A stretch of 64,000 nucleotides of DNA from an uncultured Bacteroidia bacterium (lineage in GTDB: Bacteria > Bacteroidota > Bacteroidia > Bacteroidales > F082): assembly GCA_902786745.1 (NCBI GenBank), contig CADADR010000002.1, positions 310,001 through 374,000 of the forward strand. Direction: 5' to 3'. The position numbers and the translations under genes were made by a program. Below the pieces are notes generated by a model. It did no database searches. It was not told where the DNA came from and was given only the letters and a program-made list of their open reading frames with translations. Of the stretch, positions 32,719 through 44,892 are shown in pieces (the first letter of the stretch is position 1; the number at the start of each line of letters is the position of its first letter).

Positions 32719-33966
32719 ATGGATTCACAAGGAATCAACGTCAGTGTCAATTCCGAAATCGGAAAACTTCAACATGTATTGGTACACACCCCAGGCCCCG
32801 AACTGGAGAAGGTGACCCCCGAAAATGCACATACCTTCCTTTTCAGCGACATCCTGAACATGCAGGTCGCTCAAAAAGAATACGGATATTTCAAGAAAGT
32901 CTTGCAAAAGGTGGCTCAGGTCCACGAGATCAGCGACCTGCTGACCGACATCCTAAAGATGGAGAGCGTCAAGAATGGGCTTATCGACCGTGTTTGCAAG
33001 GTCGAGGACAAAGCTTTTTTGGCCCCTTACCTGAAGTCGCTATCGGCCGAAGACCTCTCGCGCCAACTCATCGAGGGTGTCAGGCTGGAAGATGTCACCT
33101 ATATCAACAAGGACCCATATGCCTTGCTGCCGATTCCCAACCTCTTCTTCATGCGCGACGCTTCCTTCACCATGTTCGACAACATCATGATCAGCAACAT
33201 GGCCACGACGGTGCGCGCTCGTGAGTGCATGATCCTCAACAGCATCTATAACCTGCATCCCTTGTTCGAGACCAAGGTCATCAACCCCGTGTTGAGCTAC
33301 GACATCAAAGGCGAGGGCACGGTGGAAGGCGGCGACGTGCAGATTATCCGCGACGACGTGGTGATCTGCGGTCTGGGTTCACGCACCAACATGCATGGTG
33401 TGGAAGCCATCGTCGAACATCTGAAGACCAAGCCCGGTGTGAAACACCTCATCTTCCAGGAACTGCCTTTGGAGCCCGAGTCGTTCATCCATCTCGACAT
33501 GGTGTTCACCATGCTTGACGTCAACAGATGCATGATCTACGAGCCCGTCATCATGAATGGCTCTTACAAGACTTTCCATATCACCATCGACGGACAGAAA
33601 GCCATCGGAAAAGAGGTGTCGGATCTGCTTGCCGGACTGAAAGAAGTCGGCATCGACTTGGAGCCTGTGTATTGCGGCAACCGCAACAACGACTGGGCTG
33701 CACGCGAGCAATGGCACAGCGGCTGCAACTTCTTCTGCCTCGAGCCAGGTAAGTTCATCGGCTACGGTCGTAACCAGCACACCTTGGAAGCCTTGAACAA
33801 CGCTGGCTTCAACATCATCACCGCTTCGGATGTGGCCAACAACAGGGTCAACCTGAACAACGTGAAGAAATGCATCGTCGCCTTCGAAGGCAACGAGCTC
33901 TCGCGCGGTGGCGGCGGCGCCCGATGCATGACCATGCCAGTGCAGCGAATGGCTGTGGAGTGGTAA
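32719..33966 (+). CDS. arcA: arginine deiminase
   Basis: The protein has 415 residues from the ATG at 32719; an upstream TTG/ATG frame would pass through the promoter leader. It hydrolyses arginine to citrulline and ammonia. The signature blocks are present: FMRDASFT (substrate binding), FIHLDMVFT (catalytic His and Asp), and the nucleophile Cys403 in GGGGARCMTMP. The partner genes for citrulline catabolism (arcB, arcC, arcD) are not adjacent, so it acts outside a local ADI operon, perhaps for acid resistance or nitrogen supply. Confidence 0.95.
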   Translation: MDSQGINVSVNSEIGKLQHVLVHTPGPELEKVTPENAHTFLFSDILNMQVAQKEYGYFKKVLQKVAQVHEISDLLTDILKMESVKNGLIDRVCKVEDKAFLAPYLKSLSAEDLSRQLIEGVRLEDVTYINKDPYALLPIPNLFFMRDASFTMFDNIMISNMATTVRARECMILNSIYNLHPLFETKVINPVLSYDIKGEGTVEGGDVQIIRDDVVICGLGSRTNMHGVEAIVEHLKTKPGVKHLIFQELPLEPESFIHLDMVFTMLDVNRCMIYEPVIMNGSYKTFHITIDGQKAIGKEVSDLLAGLKEVGIDLEPVYCGNRNNDWAAREQWHSGCNFFCLEPGKFIGYGRNQHTLEALNNAGFNIITASDVANNRVNLNNVKKCIVAFEGNELSRGGGGARCMTMPVQRMAVEW

Positions 33967-33970
33967 AACA

Positions 33971-33997
33971 AAAGGCGCTCGCTTGAGCGCCTTTTTT
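33971..33997. terminator. bidirectional terminator between arcA and the beta-galactosidase
   Basis: AAAGGCGCTC (33971-33980) and GAGCGCCTTT (33985-33994) around GCTT. There are As on one side and Ts on the other, between convergent genes. Confidence 0.9.
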
Positions 33998-33998
33998 A

Positions 33999-37991
<3,993 letters not shown>

Positions 37992-38387
37992 TTAGTCTGC
38001 GCTCATCATACGTTCCCTATCCGCATCGGGAATCCGTTCTGCCTTATTCGCCTCACGGTCGTAATACACCACCACCGCATGGCACAAGGTCTTAACCTCG
38101 CCTGTTTCAGCATCCTTAAGGCATTGCTCCATCTTGAAGCTGGAGTTGCCTATCTCCGTGACGCGACTCTCGCAGACAATGGGGTCGTGAAACAGCACAG
38201 GGTGGCGAAAGTCCAGGTCCACATGGACGAGGACGTATTTAAAGGTCAGCCAATCGATTTTGCGCTGAAAGACATGCTCGAAATAACGGCTTCGACCCAT
38301 GTCGAAGTAGTTGCACTGCGACCCGTTGTTGACGTGGTTATACGGGTCGAGGTCGCTCATGCGGATTTGGATGGGACAGGAAAACAT
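37992..38387 (-). CDS. acyl-CoA thioesterase, 4HBT hot-dog fold
   Basis: The protein has 131 residues. The active-site region MSDLDPYNHVNNG (Asp near 13) is followed by the hot-dog helix and strands (VLVHVDLDFRHPVLFHD). The family hydrolyses 4-hydroxybenzoyl-CoA or other acyl-CoAs; the substrate is unknown. It is the last gene after nadE and the small lipoprotein on the same strand. Confidence 0.9.
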   Translation of the reverse strand: MFSCPIQIRMSDLDPYNHVNNGSQCNYFDMGRSRYFEHVFQRKIDWLTFKYVLVHVDLDFRHPVLFHDPIVCESRVTEIGNSSFKMEQCLKDAETGEVKTLCHAVVVYYDREANKAERIPDADRERMMSAD

Positions 38388-38424
38388 GATGTATTGTTGA
38401 TTATTAAACTATTACAATGCTGTA

Positions 38425-38850
38425 TTATTCGTCAAAGTCGAACAGCTTGATATCCTTTAACTCTTCAAGGCTCTCCTTCACTTCTTCCGTGAAGCCTTCG
38501 ATGTAGTCTTTCCATTCGATAATCTTGCCTTTCAGACTCTTTCCAGCGGATTTCATCTTTGCCTTGTAGTAACGCGCCGTCAATTCTCCTACCTTCTTTT
38601 TCTCTTCGGAAGTGAGTTTGTCCTTCACTTTCTCAAACTTGTCCCCCATAAATTTGGAGAATTCCGCATCGTTACGTTCCCAATCCGTCTGGGAGTAGGT
38701 GTCGACATTACTCTCAACACCTTCAATAAATGCCTCGAACTCTATTAGATAAGCTTGAGCACCCGAACCAAACTGGCAGGAGGCAAAAACCACTGCCATC
38801 ATCAGAAGCAAAAGAGGTTTCACTATGTTGATATTACGTTTCATGGTCAT
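38425..38850 (-). CDS. small helical lipoprotein, unknown function
   Basis: The protein has 141 residues. The lipobox FASC (Cys25) is followed by a strongly charged, helical region rich in Lys and Glu (about 40-135) with no recognised domain. It resembles small Bacteroidales lipoproteins of unassigned DUF families. The ATG three codons in (MKRNIN) is an alternative start. It lies 18 bp downstream of nadE. Confidence 0.78.
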   Translation of the reverse strand: MTMKRNINIVKPLLLLMMAVVFASCQFGSGAQAYLIEFEAFIEGVESNVDTYSQTDWERNDAEFSKFMGDKFEKVKDKLTSEEKKKVGELTARYYKAKMKSAGKSLKGKIIEWKDYIEGFTEEVKESLEELKDIKLFDFDE

Positions 38851-38868
38851 TATCGTTTTGTAATCTGA

Positions 38869-39618
38869 TCACTTCATTTCAAAATGTGGTATCGGTTGAA
38901 GCTTGAAGAGATTGGTGATGTGCTTGTGGTCGATGAGCGCCTTGGTCTTGGGATCGTTGCAAACGCCTGTACGGATGTAATTGTCCAACACAGCGTAGGT
39001 AAAACCGAGGTTGTCCTCATCGCTCTTATTAGTCAGACCATCCGAAGGGGTCTTCTCCACCAATTCGATGGGCAAGCCCAACTCCTTCCCTATTGCCTTG
39101 ACTTCCTGTACGGTGAGGCCGCCCAGAGGGGCGAAGTCGCCAGCAGCGTCACCATAGCGTGTCGAGTAGCCCACCCAGTCCTCAGAGAGGTTGCAGGTGT
39201 TGGCCACACGGCCGTTCAGCGACTGCGAAACGGCATACAAAGTGCTCATACGCAGACGCGGAGGCAAATTAATCGTTGTCTGACGGCTGACCTCAGCATC
39301 CAAGGTACCGAGTTGTTCCTTAACGGCGGCGATCAAGGTATTGTAGGTGTCGCCGATGTTGACGCAGCAATGGCGGATACCCAAATGGTTGATGAGCTTC
39401 ATGCTGTCGTCGATGTCGGGTTGCACGCCATTGGGCATGGTCACGCCGATGACGCGGTCCACGCCGAGGGCTTCGGCACAGAGGCCTGCCACGACGCTGC
39501 TGTCCTTTCCGCCCGAGATACCGATGACGGCGTTGCAGCCTTTTCCGTTCACTTCAAACCAATCGCGGATCCATTGCACGACTTGGTCTTTTACTTGTTT
39601 TGCGTTAAAGGTATACAT
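38869..39618 (-). CDS. nadE: NAD+ synthase, ammonia-dependent
   Basis: The protein has 249 residues. It converts nicotinate adenine dinucleotide plus ammonia and ATP to NAD. The ATP pyrophosphatase P-loop is GISGGKDSSV (33-42), and the NaAD-binding blocks NTCNLSEDWVGYSTRYGDAAGDF and EKTPSDGLTNKSDEDNLGF (key parts) are intact. No glutaminase (nitrilase) domain is present, so it is the NH3-dependent form. Confidence 0.96.
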   Translation of the reverse strand: MYTFNAKQVKDQVVQWIRDWFEVNGKGCNAVIGISGGKDSSVVAGLCAEALGVDRVIGVTMPNGVQPDIDDSMKLINHLGIRHCCVNIGDTYNTLIAAVKEQLGTLDAEVSRQTTINLPPRLRMSTLYAVSQSLNGRVANTCNLSEDWVGYSTRYGDAAGDFAPLGGLTVQEVKAIGKELGLPIELVEKTPSDGLTNKSDEDNLGFTYAVLDNYIRTGVCNDPKTKALIDHKHITNLFKLQPIPHFEMK

Positions 39619-39661
39619 GTTCTTCGTTTGTTTTAATTCATTGCATTATATCTATGTGCAA

Positions 39662-39683
39662 GGGCGGACACACAGGTCCGCCC
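39662..39683. repeat. GGGCGGAC hairpin, dispersed-repeat type
   Basis: GGGCGGAC (39662-39669) pairs with GTCCGCCC (39676-39683), with ACACAG as loop. It lies between the nucleoside kinase and nadE genes. Similar GGGGCGGACCTGTGTGTCCGC sequences are frequent spacers in Bacteroidetes genomes, as I recall. Confidence 0.7.
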
Positions 39684-39693
39684 CTACGTTTCA

Positions 39694-41361
39694 TTACATG
39701 AAACTGCTGCCGCCGATGAACTGGCGCAGCATGGACGTGGCCGGAATCTCCTTGTCGGAGACGGGCGTGAAATAGCGCAAGAAGCGCAAGAGGCGGTGTG
39801 CCTCGGTGTATTCTCTACAGTTGTTCGGCACCGTGGTAAGGATGCTCTCTGCGTGGTTACGCATAACGGCAAACTCCAGCAGATAGGCCGAATTGAACAT
39901 TACATCAGCATTCTCCTGATAGGGGTAGATCCACTTCTCCTCGGCTGCACGCACGCTGGCCCATTGGCTGATGGTTTGACGTGCCGTAAACGCACCTTTG
40001 TTGTAATCGCGAACGATGCGGCGCAACAGACGGTTGTCGTCGGTCGGGATGGTATTGTGGTCGTCCAAAGCCGTACTTGTCAACGTCGAGATGAAAATAC
40101 GGAACTTGGTCGACTCGGGGATCTGGTCTGTCAGCTTGGGATTCAATGCATGGATGCCTTCAAGCAACAAGACAGAGCCTTCTTTTAGTTGCAGCTTTTT
40201 GCCGTTGTATTCGCGCATGCCCGTGACGAAATTGTATTCAGGCACTTCTATCTCTTCTCCTCTCAACAACGCCATCAGGTCGCGCTCGAGAGCGGCATGG
40301 TCGACGGTCTCAAAGTTGTCGAAGTCGTATGTGCCATCGGGCAGTATAGGCGTATCAACACGATTGACGAAATAGTCGTCCGTCGAGAATGAGATAGGCC
40401 TCAGTCCACACGCCTTCAGCTGAATACTGACACGGCTGCAGAAGGTGGTCTTGCCGCTGCTGCTCGGTCCGGTGATCAGTACCAAACGGACAGGGTTCTC
40501 GCTGTGATAGCGACGGTTGATCTCCTCGGCGATCTGCACGATTTTCTTCTCCTGTAAGGCCTCAGCCACCTGCACCAGCTCGCGTGCCATTCCGTTTTGG
40601 CAGGCATGGTTGACATCGCCAACGGTACTCAGTCCCATGATGTCGTTCCATCTCAGACTCTCCGAAAAAACCTCAAAAGTCTTGGGCTGGTCTTGCATCT
40701 CTGCCAGACGGTCGGGATGGTCACGGTCAGGGATACGAATCAAGATGCCATCGCGATAGGCTTCGATGTCCCAGATGTTGAGGTAGCCAGTCGAAGGCAC
40801 CAAGCGACCATAATAATAGTCGGTAGTGTCGCCCAAGGTATAGTAGTCCGTATAGACGCTCCCACTGGTTTCCAAAAGCTTCACCTTATCGTCAAGACCA
40901 AGCTTCCTGAACATGGCGATGGCATCTTCGATGCGGGCTTCATGGCGGCGAAACGGGATGTCGTCAGCCACGATGTTCCTCATCCTCAACCTCAGGGCTG
41001 CGATGTCGTTGCCATTGAGTGTCTCCCCGTCGCTTTTCTTGATACGACAATAAAAGCCTTTGGAGATAGGATGTTCCATGCTCAGCTTGCTGTCCGGAAA
41101 CAGATCCCGCGCAGCCTTATAGAGCAGGAAACCCAGCGAGCGGAAATAGACCAGACGTGCCGTGTGATGCGTAAGGTCGAGAAACTCGACATCGCGGCTA
41201 TTGTAAACACGGAACTTCAGTCCCTGCGACACGTTGTTGACCATGGCGGAGACGATGGGAAAAGGCTTGTCGAAATCAAACTCAGGCAGCATCTCAAGCA
41301 AGGTCGTTCCTTCCTTGAATTCCTTTGTCGTGCCAGTGTTGATGCAATAAACTTGAAGCAT
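39694..41361 (-). CDS. nucleoside (uridine-type) kinase fused to TGS/ThrRS-like N-terminus
   Basis: The protein has 555 residues. Residues 1-60 resemble a TGS domain, and about 70-220 resemble the second additional domain of threonyl-tRNA synthetase (KGFYCRIKK, SGSVYTDYY). The C-terminal half is a phosphoribulokinase/uridine kinase domain with P-loop GPSSSGKTTF (about 295). The architecture is typical of Bacteroidetes and Firmicutes; it probably phosphorylates uridine or cytidine. The role of the tRNA-synthetase-like part is unknown. Confidence 0.92.
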   Translation of the reverse strand: MLQVYCINTGTTKEFKEGTTLLEMLPEFDFDKPFPIVSAMVNNVSQGLKFRVYNSRDVEFLDLTHHTARLVYFRSLGFLLYKAARDLFPDSKLSMEHPISKGFYCRIKKSDGETLNGNDIAALRLRMRNIVADDIPFRRHEARIEDAIAMFRKLGLDDKVKLLETSGSVYTDYYTLGDTTDYYYGRLVPSTGYLNIWDIEAYRDGILIRIPDRDHPDRLAEMQDQPKTFEVFSESLRWNDIMGLSTVGDVNHACQNGMARELVQVAEALQEKKIVQIAEEINRRYHSENPVRLVLITGPSSSGKTTFCSRVSIQLKACGLRPISFSTDDYFVNRVDTPILPDGTYDFDNFETVDHAALERDLMALLRGEEIEVPEYNFVTGMREYNGKKLQLKEGSVLLLEGIHALNPKLTDQIPESTKFRIFISTLTSTALDDHNTIPTDDNRLLRRIVRDYNKGAFTARQTISQWASVRAAEEKWIYPYQENADVMFNSAYLLEFAVMRNHAESILTTVPNNCREYTEAHRLLRFLRYFTPVSDKEIPATSMLRQFIGGSSFM

Positions 41362-41386
41362 TATTACATGTCGGTTTTAGGGTGCT

Positions 41387-42421
41387 TTATTCTGTGATTT
41401 GGTTCTGGATGCGGTTCACAGCATCGATGGCCAGCTGGTACTCGGGCTGCAACCGCAGGACTTCCTTATAAATCTCCATCGCCTGGGCATAATCTCCCAT
41501 CTGCTCAATCACGCGGCCTTTGTTGTAGAAGGCGTCAAGATACCTCGGGTTGATGTCCAAGGCTTGGTTGAAATAGTTCAATGCCGTCTCGTTGTCTTCG
41601 AGATACACGTAGTTGACATAGCCCTTGTTGAAGAGCACGATGTAGTCGTCGGGACGCTGCATCAGCAGGGTGTCGTAATGCAACAAGGCTTCCTCGGGAG
41701 CACCGTGGCTTTGCAGATACATTGCCAATTCGTACCGTGCCGTAGGATAGTCGGGAAACTGTTGCTGGGCCTTACGGATGTATTCCATAGCATAAGGCGG
41801 CTGTTGGACCGCATAGATACGACAGATCTGCTGTACGGGGTCATAGAACCTGTCGTCCTGCTCAGCAGCCAGTTGGAAGTTCTTCAATGCGCTGGCCGTA
41901 TCCTGCTTGGCGGCCATGTAGCACATACCTTTCACGAAATAGGCACGAGGATTATAGGGCGTAAGTCCCAAGGCCTTGTCGACATAGCCGATGGCGAGGT
42001 TAAAGTTCTGCTGCAGAAGGTTCAACTCGGCCAATTTCACCAGTGGACGCGCATCCAATGAGTTAATCTCCACCGCCTTATTCAATGTAGAGGCGATATT
42101 GTCCTGATCGCCTAAGGCGTAGTAGACATCGGCCAGCAAGAGATAGGTGTCTACGTTGTTGGGATCGAGTTGCAGCGACTTGTTGATATCGACCATAGCC
42201 TGTCCGACTTGCTCGTTGGCGAAATAGGCCTTTGCCCTGTTAAGGTAAAGATGGGCATCGGTGCTATCCATAGCGATGGAGTCGGTCAACAGTTGGATGG
42301 CCTCGGTGACGGTGACCGGAGCCGTAGGCTCTTGTTGTGCGTTTTCTTGTTCGGGTTTCGGAGTGTTGTTGCAGGCGAAGAGGGCGAGCAGCAGCCCGAG
42401 GAATAGGATGGATTTTTTCAT
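41387..42421 (-). CDS. TPR-repeat lipoprotein
   Basis: The protein has 344 residues. The lipobox LFAC (Cys17) is followed by about eight tetratricopeptide repeats (for example AHLYLNRAKAYFANEQVGQA, key pattern W/L-G/A-Y-A-P, and YLDAFYNKGRVIEQMGDYA). It probably acts as a periplasmic scaffold; no partner is evident. It lies between recA and the nucleoside kinase on the same strand. Confidence 0.87.
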   Translation of the reverse strand: MKKSILFLGLLLALFACNNTPKPEQENAQQEPTAPVTVTEAIQLLTDSIAMDSTDAHLYLNRAKAYFANEQVGQAMVDINKSLQLDPNNVDTYLLLADVYYALGDQDNIASTLNKAVEINSLDARPLVKLAELNLLQQNFNLAIGYVDKALGLTPYNPRAYFVKGMCYMAAKQDTASALKNFQLAAEQDDRFYDPVQQICRIYAVQQPPYAMEYIRKAQQQFPDYPTARYELAMYLQSHGAPEEALLHYDTLLMQRPDDYIVLFNKGYVNYVYLEDNETALNYFNQALDINPRYLDAFYNKGRVIEQMGDYAQAMEIYKEVLRLQPEYQLAIDAVNRIQNQITE

Positions 42422-42439
42422 TGTTGTTGTTTTTAAGCT

Positions 42440-42519
42440 AATGGCCTATAGCCTATGGTCCATGGCTTGCCTTGACATCAGGGCATCCAAAGGCCATAGG
42501 CTATTAGCCATAGGCCATT
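42440..42519. repeat. imperfect inverted repeat downstream of recA
   Basis: AATGGCCTATAGCCTATGG (42440-42458) and, in reverse, CCATAGGCTATTAGCCATAGGCCATT (42494-42519) form a long imperfect palindrome, differing by a 7-base insertion. It is probably a dispersed element, possibly used as the recA terminator. Confidence 0.65.
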
Positions 42520-42520
42520 G

Positions 42521-43549
42521 TTACTCTTCGCTCTTCTCCAACGCCTCGAAGATCTTGGCTGCGAGTTCGTCGGCGAGTTCCGGGTTGTCTTCGATGAGTT
42601 TCTTAACCGAGTCGCGGCCCTGGGCGAGCTTGGAGTCGCCATAGCTGAACCACGAGCCGCTCTTCTTGATGATGCCCATCTCCACACCGAGATCGACGAT
42701 CTCGCCTGAGCGTGAGATGCCTTCACCATAGAGGATGTCGAATTCGGCCTTGCGGAACGGCGGAGCCACCTTGTTCTTGACGACCTTCACCTTGACGCGG
42801 CTACCCATCACATTCTCGCCGTCCTTGATCTGGCTGATCTTACGGATGTCGATACGCACGGAACTGTAGAACTTCAAGGCGTTGCCGCCCGTAGTCGTTT
42901 CGGGGTTGCCGAACATCACGCCGATCTTCTCGCGCAGCTGGTTGATGAAGATGCAGACGCAACCCGTCTTGTTGATAGTGGCGGTGAGCTTACGCATGGC
43001 CTGGCTCATCAAACGGGCTTGGAGACCCATTTTGCTGTCGCCCATCTCGCCTTCGATCTCGCTCTTGGGCGTAAGGGCGGCGACGGAGTCGACGACGATG
43101 ACGTCGATGGCACCGGAGCGGATGAGGTTCTCTGCGATTTCGAGGGCTTGCTCACCATAGTCGGGTTGTGAGATGAGGAGGTTCTCCACGTCAACGCCAA
43201 GTTTGGCGGCATAGAAACGGTCGAAGGCATGCTCCGCGTCGATGAAGGCGGCGATGCCACCCTTCTTCTGGGCCTCGGCCACCACGTGGAGGGCCAGCGT
43301 GGTCTTACCGGAGCTCTCAGGACCGTAAATCTCAATGATACGGCCTTTCGGCAGACCGCCCACGCCGAGGGCATAGTCCAGGCCGATGGAGCCGGTGGAG
43401 ATGCTCTCCATCTTCTCGGCCTCGGCACCCAGACGCATAATGCTTCCCTTGCCAAAGCTCTTCTCGATGTTACCTAATGTGGCTTCCAAAGCCTTCAGTT
43501 TCTCCTGCCTCAGTTTTGCAGCTTCTTCTTGTGTTTTTTCTGTAGTCAT
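42521..43549 (-). CDS. recA: recombinase RecA
   Basis: The protein has 342 residues. The Walker A motif is GPESSGKTT (about 75-83), Walker B is [10 protein letters not shown], loop L2 is [20 protein letters not shown], and [12 protein letters not shown] is the usual C-terminal core block. It performs homologous strand exchange and SOS activation. A -7 element lies at 43678-43685, giving a leader of about 125 bases. I found no clear LexA box. Confidence 0.98.
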   Translation of the reverse strand: MTTEKTQEEAAKLRQEKLKALEATLGNIEKSFGKGSIMRLGAEAEKMESISTGSIGLDYALGVGGLPKGRIIEIYGPESSGKTTLALHVVAEAQKKGGIAAFIDAEHAFDRFYAAKLGVDVENLLISQPDYGEQALEIAENLIRSGAIDVIVVDSVAALTPKSEIEGEMGDSKMGLQARLMSQAMRKLTATINKTGCVCIFINQLREKIGVMFGNPETTTGGNALKFYSSVRIDIRKISQIKDGENVMGSRVKVKVVKNKVAPPFRKAEFDILYGEGISRSGEIVDLGVEMGIIKKSGSWFSYGDSKLAQGRDSVKKLIEDNPELADELAAKIFEALEKSEE

Positions 43550-43677
43550 GATTGTGGGTTTTTAATTAGTTAGTATTTAAAGATTTAAGATTTAAAGATT
43601 CAAGATTGATTATTTTGACGCGGGACTGCGAGACGTGGAACGCGAGACGCTTTTCACGCGATACATTAATAAAGGGA

Positions 43678-43685
43678 CAAAGATA
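43678..43685 (-). promoter_or_regulatory. -7 promoter element (TATCTTTG), probably for recA
   Basis: On the minus strand TATCTTTG lies about 130 bases upstream of the recA start. No good -33 TTG was found at 19 bp. Confidence 0.55.
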
Positions 43686-43742
43686 GTAATTTTTGACATG
43701 GTGACGTTATTTTTGGTTATTTTTCTCAAATAGACTTGCGTA

Positions 43743-43940
43743 TTATGAAAAAGATGTATTTTTGCATTGGGAAACATCGGATACAGTACCGTTTGAGCCT
43801 GCCTCTTTATCGGCATTTGTTGCAGGTTGCGAAGTATTACTGGAAGCCGGTTCCTCATTCTGCAATTCGGAAGCAGACCAGATGTTTTCTTTTCCCTTTC
43901 GTTTTGATCTAAAATAGTTGAAATGCAGTATTCCATCGTG
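43743..43940 (-). pseudogene. ATG-less open frame in the recA upstream region, possible gene remnant
   Basis: The 600-base interval 43550-44156 between recA and the EEP gene has no convincing gene. Within it, an open frame of 65 sense codons runs from just after a TAA (43941-43943) to the TAA at 43743-43745. It reads FNYFRSKRKGKENIWSASE and then a Ser/Asn/Thr/Glu/Ala-rich tail ending CKNTSFS. The composition looks like a real cytoplasmic tail, yet there is no ATG or GTG. The longer ATG frame at 43610-43978 has an unnatural composition, and its end reads through a repeat. A promoter-like TTG-18-TATTTTTG also occurs on the plus strand (43736-43764), where a 55-codon frame (43745-43912) exists. 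Nothing here is firm. Confidence 0.25.
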
Positions 43941-43997
43941 TTACAGATTTTATGCTGCAAAGTAACAGAGTTTGTCAAGAGTAAGCCGTTGATTAAA

Positions 43998-44040
43998 CGT
44001 TTGTAGTCGACAGCAGTCGTTTGTTGTCGTTTGCTGTCGG
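43998..44040. repeat. short tandem GTCGTTTGYT repeat
   Basis: GTCGTTTGTT (44016-44025) and GTCGTTTGCT (44026-44035) are followed by a partial unit GTCGG, with related AGTCGACAGCA upstream. A small intergenic satellite. Confidence 0.55.
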
Positions 44041-44125
44041 GTATATTATTGGTTTACAATGAATAGTAAAACAAACAAGAATATATCAAAAACGGAGTTA
44101 CCTACCGCTATTTTGTGATTTTTTG

Positions 44126-44133
44126 TATTTTTG
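44126..44133 (+). promoter_or_regulatory. -7 promoter element (TATTTTTG) for the EEP gene
   Basis: TATTTTTG lies 24 bases upstream of the ATG at 44157. Confidence 0.62.
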
Positions 44134-44156
44134 ACGCAGAAAAACCTCATCCAGAT

Positions 44157-44891
44157 ATGAGAAAGTACGTCGTTTTGTTCGCATTGTTATTGGGCATAGC
44201 TCTGGTCTCCCTTGGGCAGAACCAGCAGCTGCAAATCATGAGCTACAACGTGCGCCATTGTGCGGGCATGGACATGGTGGTGGACTACGACCGCACGGCC
44301 ACAGTGATCACCCAACAACAGCCCGATGTGATAGCCCTTCAGGAACTGGACAGCATGACGGGACGAAGCGAACATCGTGACCAGCTAGACGAGTTGACTA
44401 GCCGTACAGGTTACCATCCTGTCTTTGGGGCTGCCATAGAGTTTGATGGAGGCAAATACGGTGTGGGCATCCTCTCTCGCGAGATGCCAGTGAGTACCAA
44501 ACGTATTCCCTTGCCTGGTGAAGAGCCTCGTGTGCTATTGGTGGTGGAACTAGAAGATTATGTGATCGCCTGCACCCATCTCGACCTCGAAGAGGCGCAA
44601 CGCTTGGCATCGGTGCCACTCATCGTGGAAGAGGCCCAACGTTGGCAGAAGCCATTCCTTCTTGCCGGCGATTGGAACGACGCCCCTGACTCGGAGTTGC
44701 TCGAGGTGATGACACAGCATTTCACCGTCCTTTCTGGCGATGAGGCCACCTACCCTGCCGACGAGCCCACAGAATGCATTGACTACGTCGCCGCTTTCAA
44801 CGGCCGCGCCGAAGCCATCGACTCGCATGTCATCGACGAGCCCGAAGCCTCCGACCATCGGCCTTTGGTGGTTCGGGTGCAGTTGAGATGA
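44157..44891 (+). CDS. secreted endonuclease/exonuclease/phosphatase-family hydrolase
   Basis: The protein has 244 residues from the ATG at 44157, which begins a signal peptide ending at LGQN; the longer frame from 44115 starts before the promoter. The EEP fold motifs are present: SYNVRHC, the metal-binding Glu in LQELD, LDLEEA, GDWNDAP, and the catalytic SDHRPLVV at the end. The family includes DNases, sphingomyelinases and sugar or lipid phosphatases; with this short form the substrate cannot be told. It faces the TlpA-like gene with one base between stops. Confidence 0.9.
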   Translation: MRKYVVLFALLLGIALVSLGQNQQLQIMSYNVRHCAGMDMVVDYDRTATVITQQQPDVIALQELDSMTGRSEHRDQLDELTSRTGYHPVFGAAIEFDGGKYGVGILSREMPVSTKRIPLPGEEPRVLLVVELEDYVIACTHLDLEEAQRLASVPLIVEEAQRWQKPFLLAGDWNDAPDSELLEVMTQHFTVLSGDEATYPADEPTECIDYVAAFNGRAEAIDSHVIDEPEASDHRPLVVRVQLR

Positions 44892-44892
44892 G

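Noticed and set aside
37992..43549. A functional link between lacZ and the nadE cluster
   Set aside because: Same strand only; hairpins at 37934-37989 and unrelated functions argue for separate units.
43610..43978. 122-codon minus-strand frame upstream of recA
   Set aside because: Composition is unlike a real protein, its end reads through a GAGACG/GCGAGACG repeat, and it contains the likely recA promoter.
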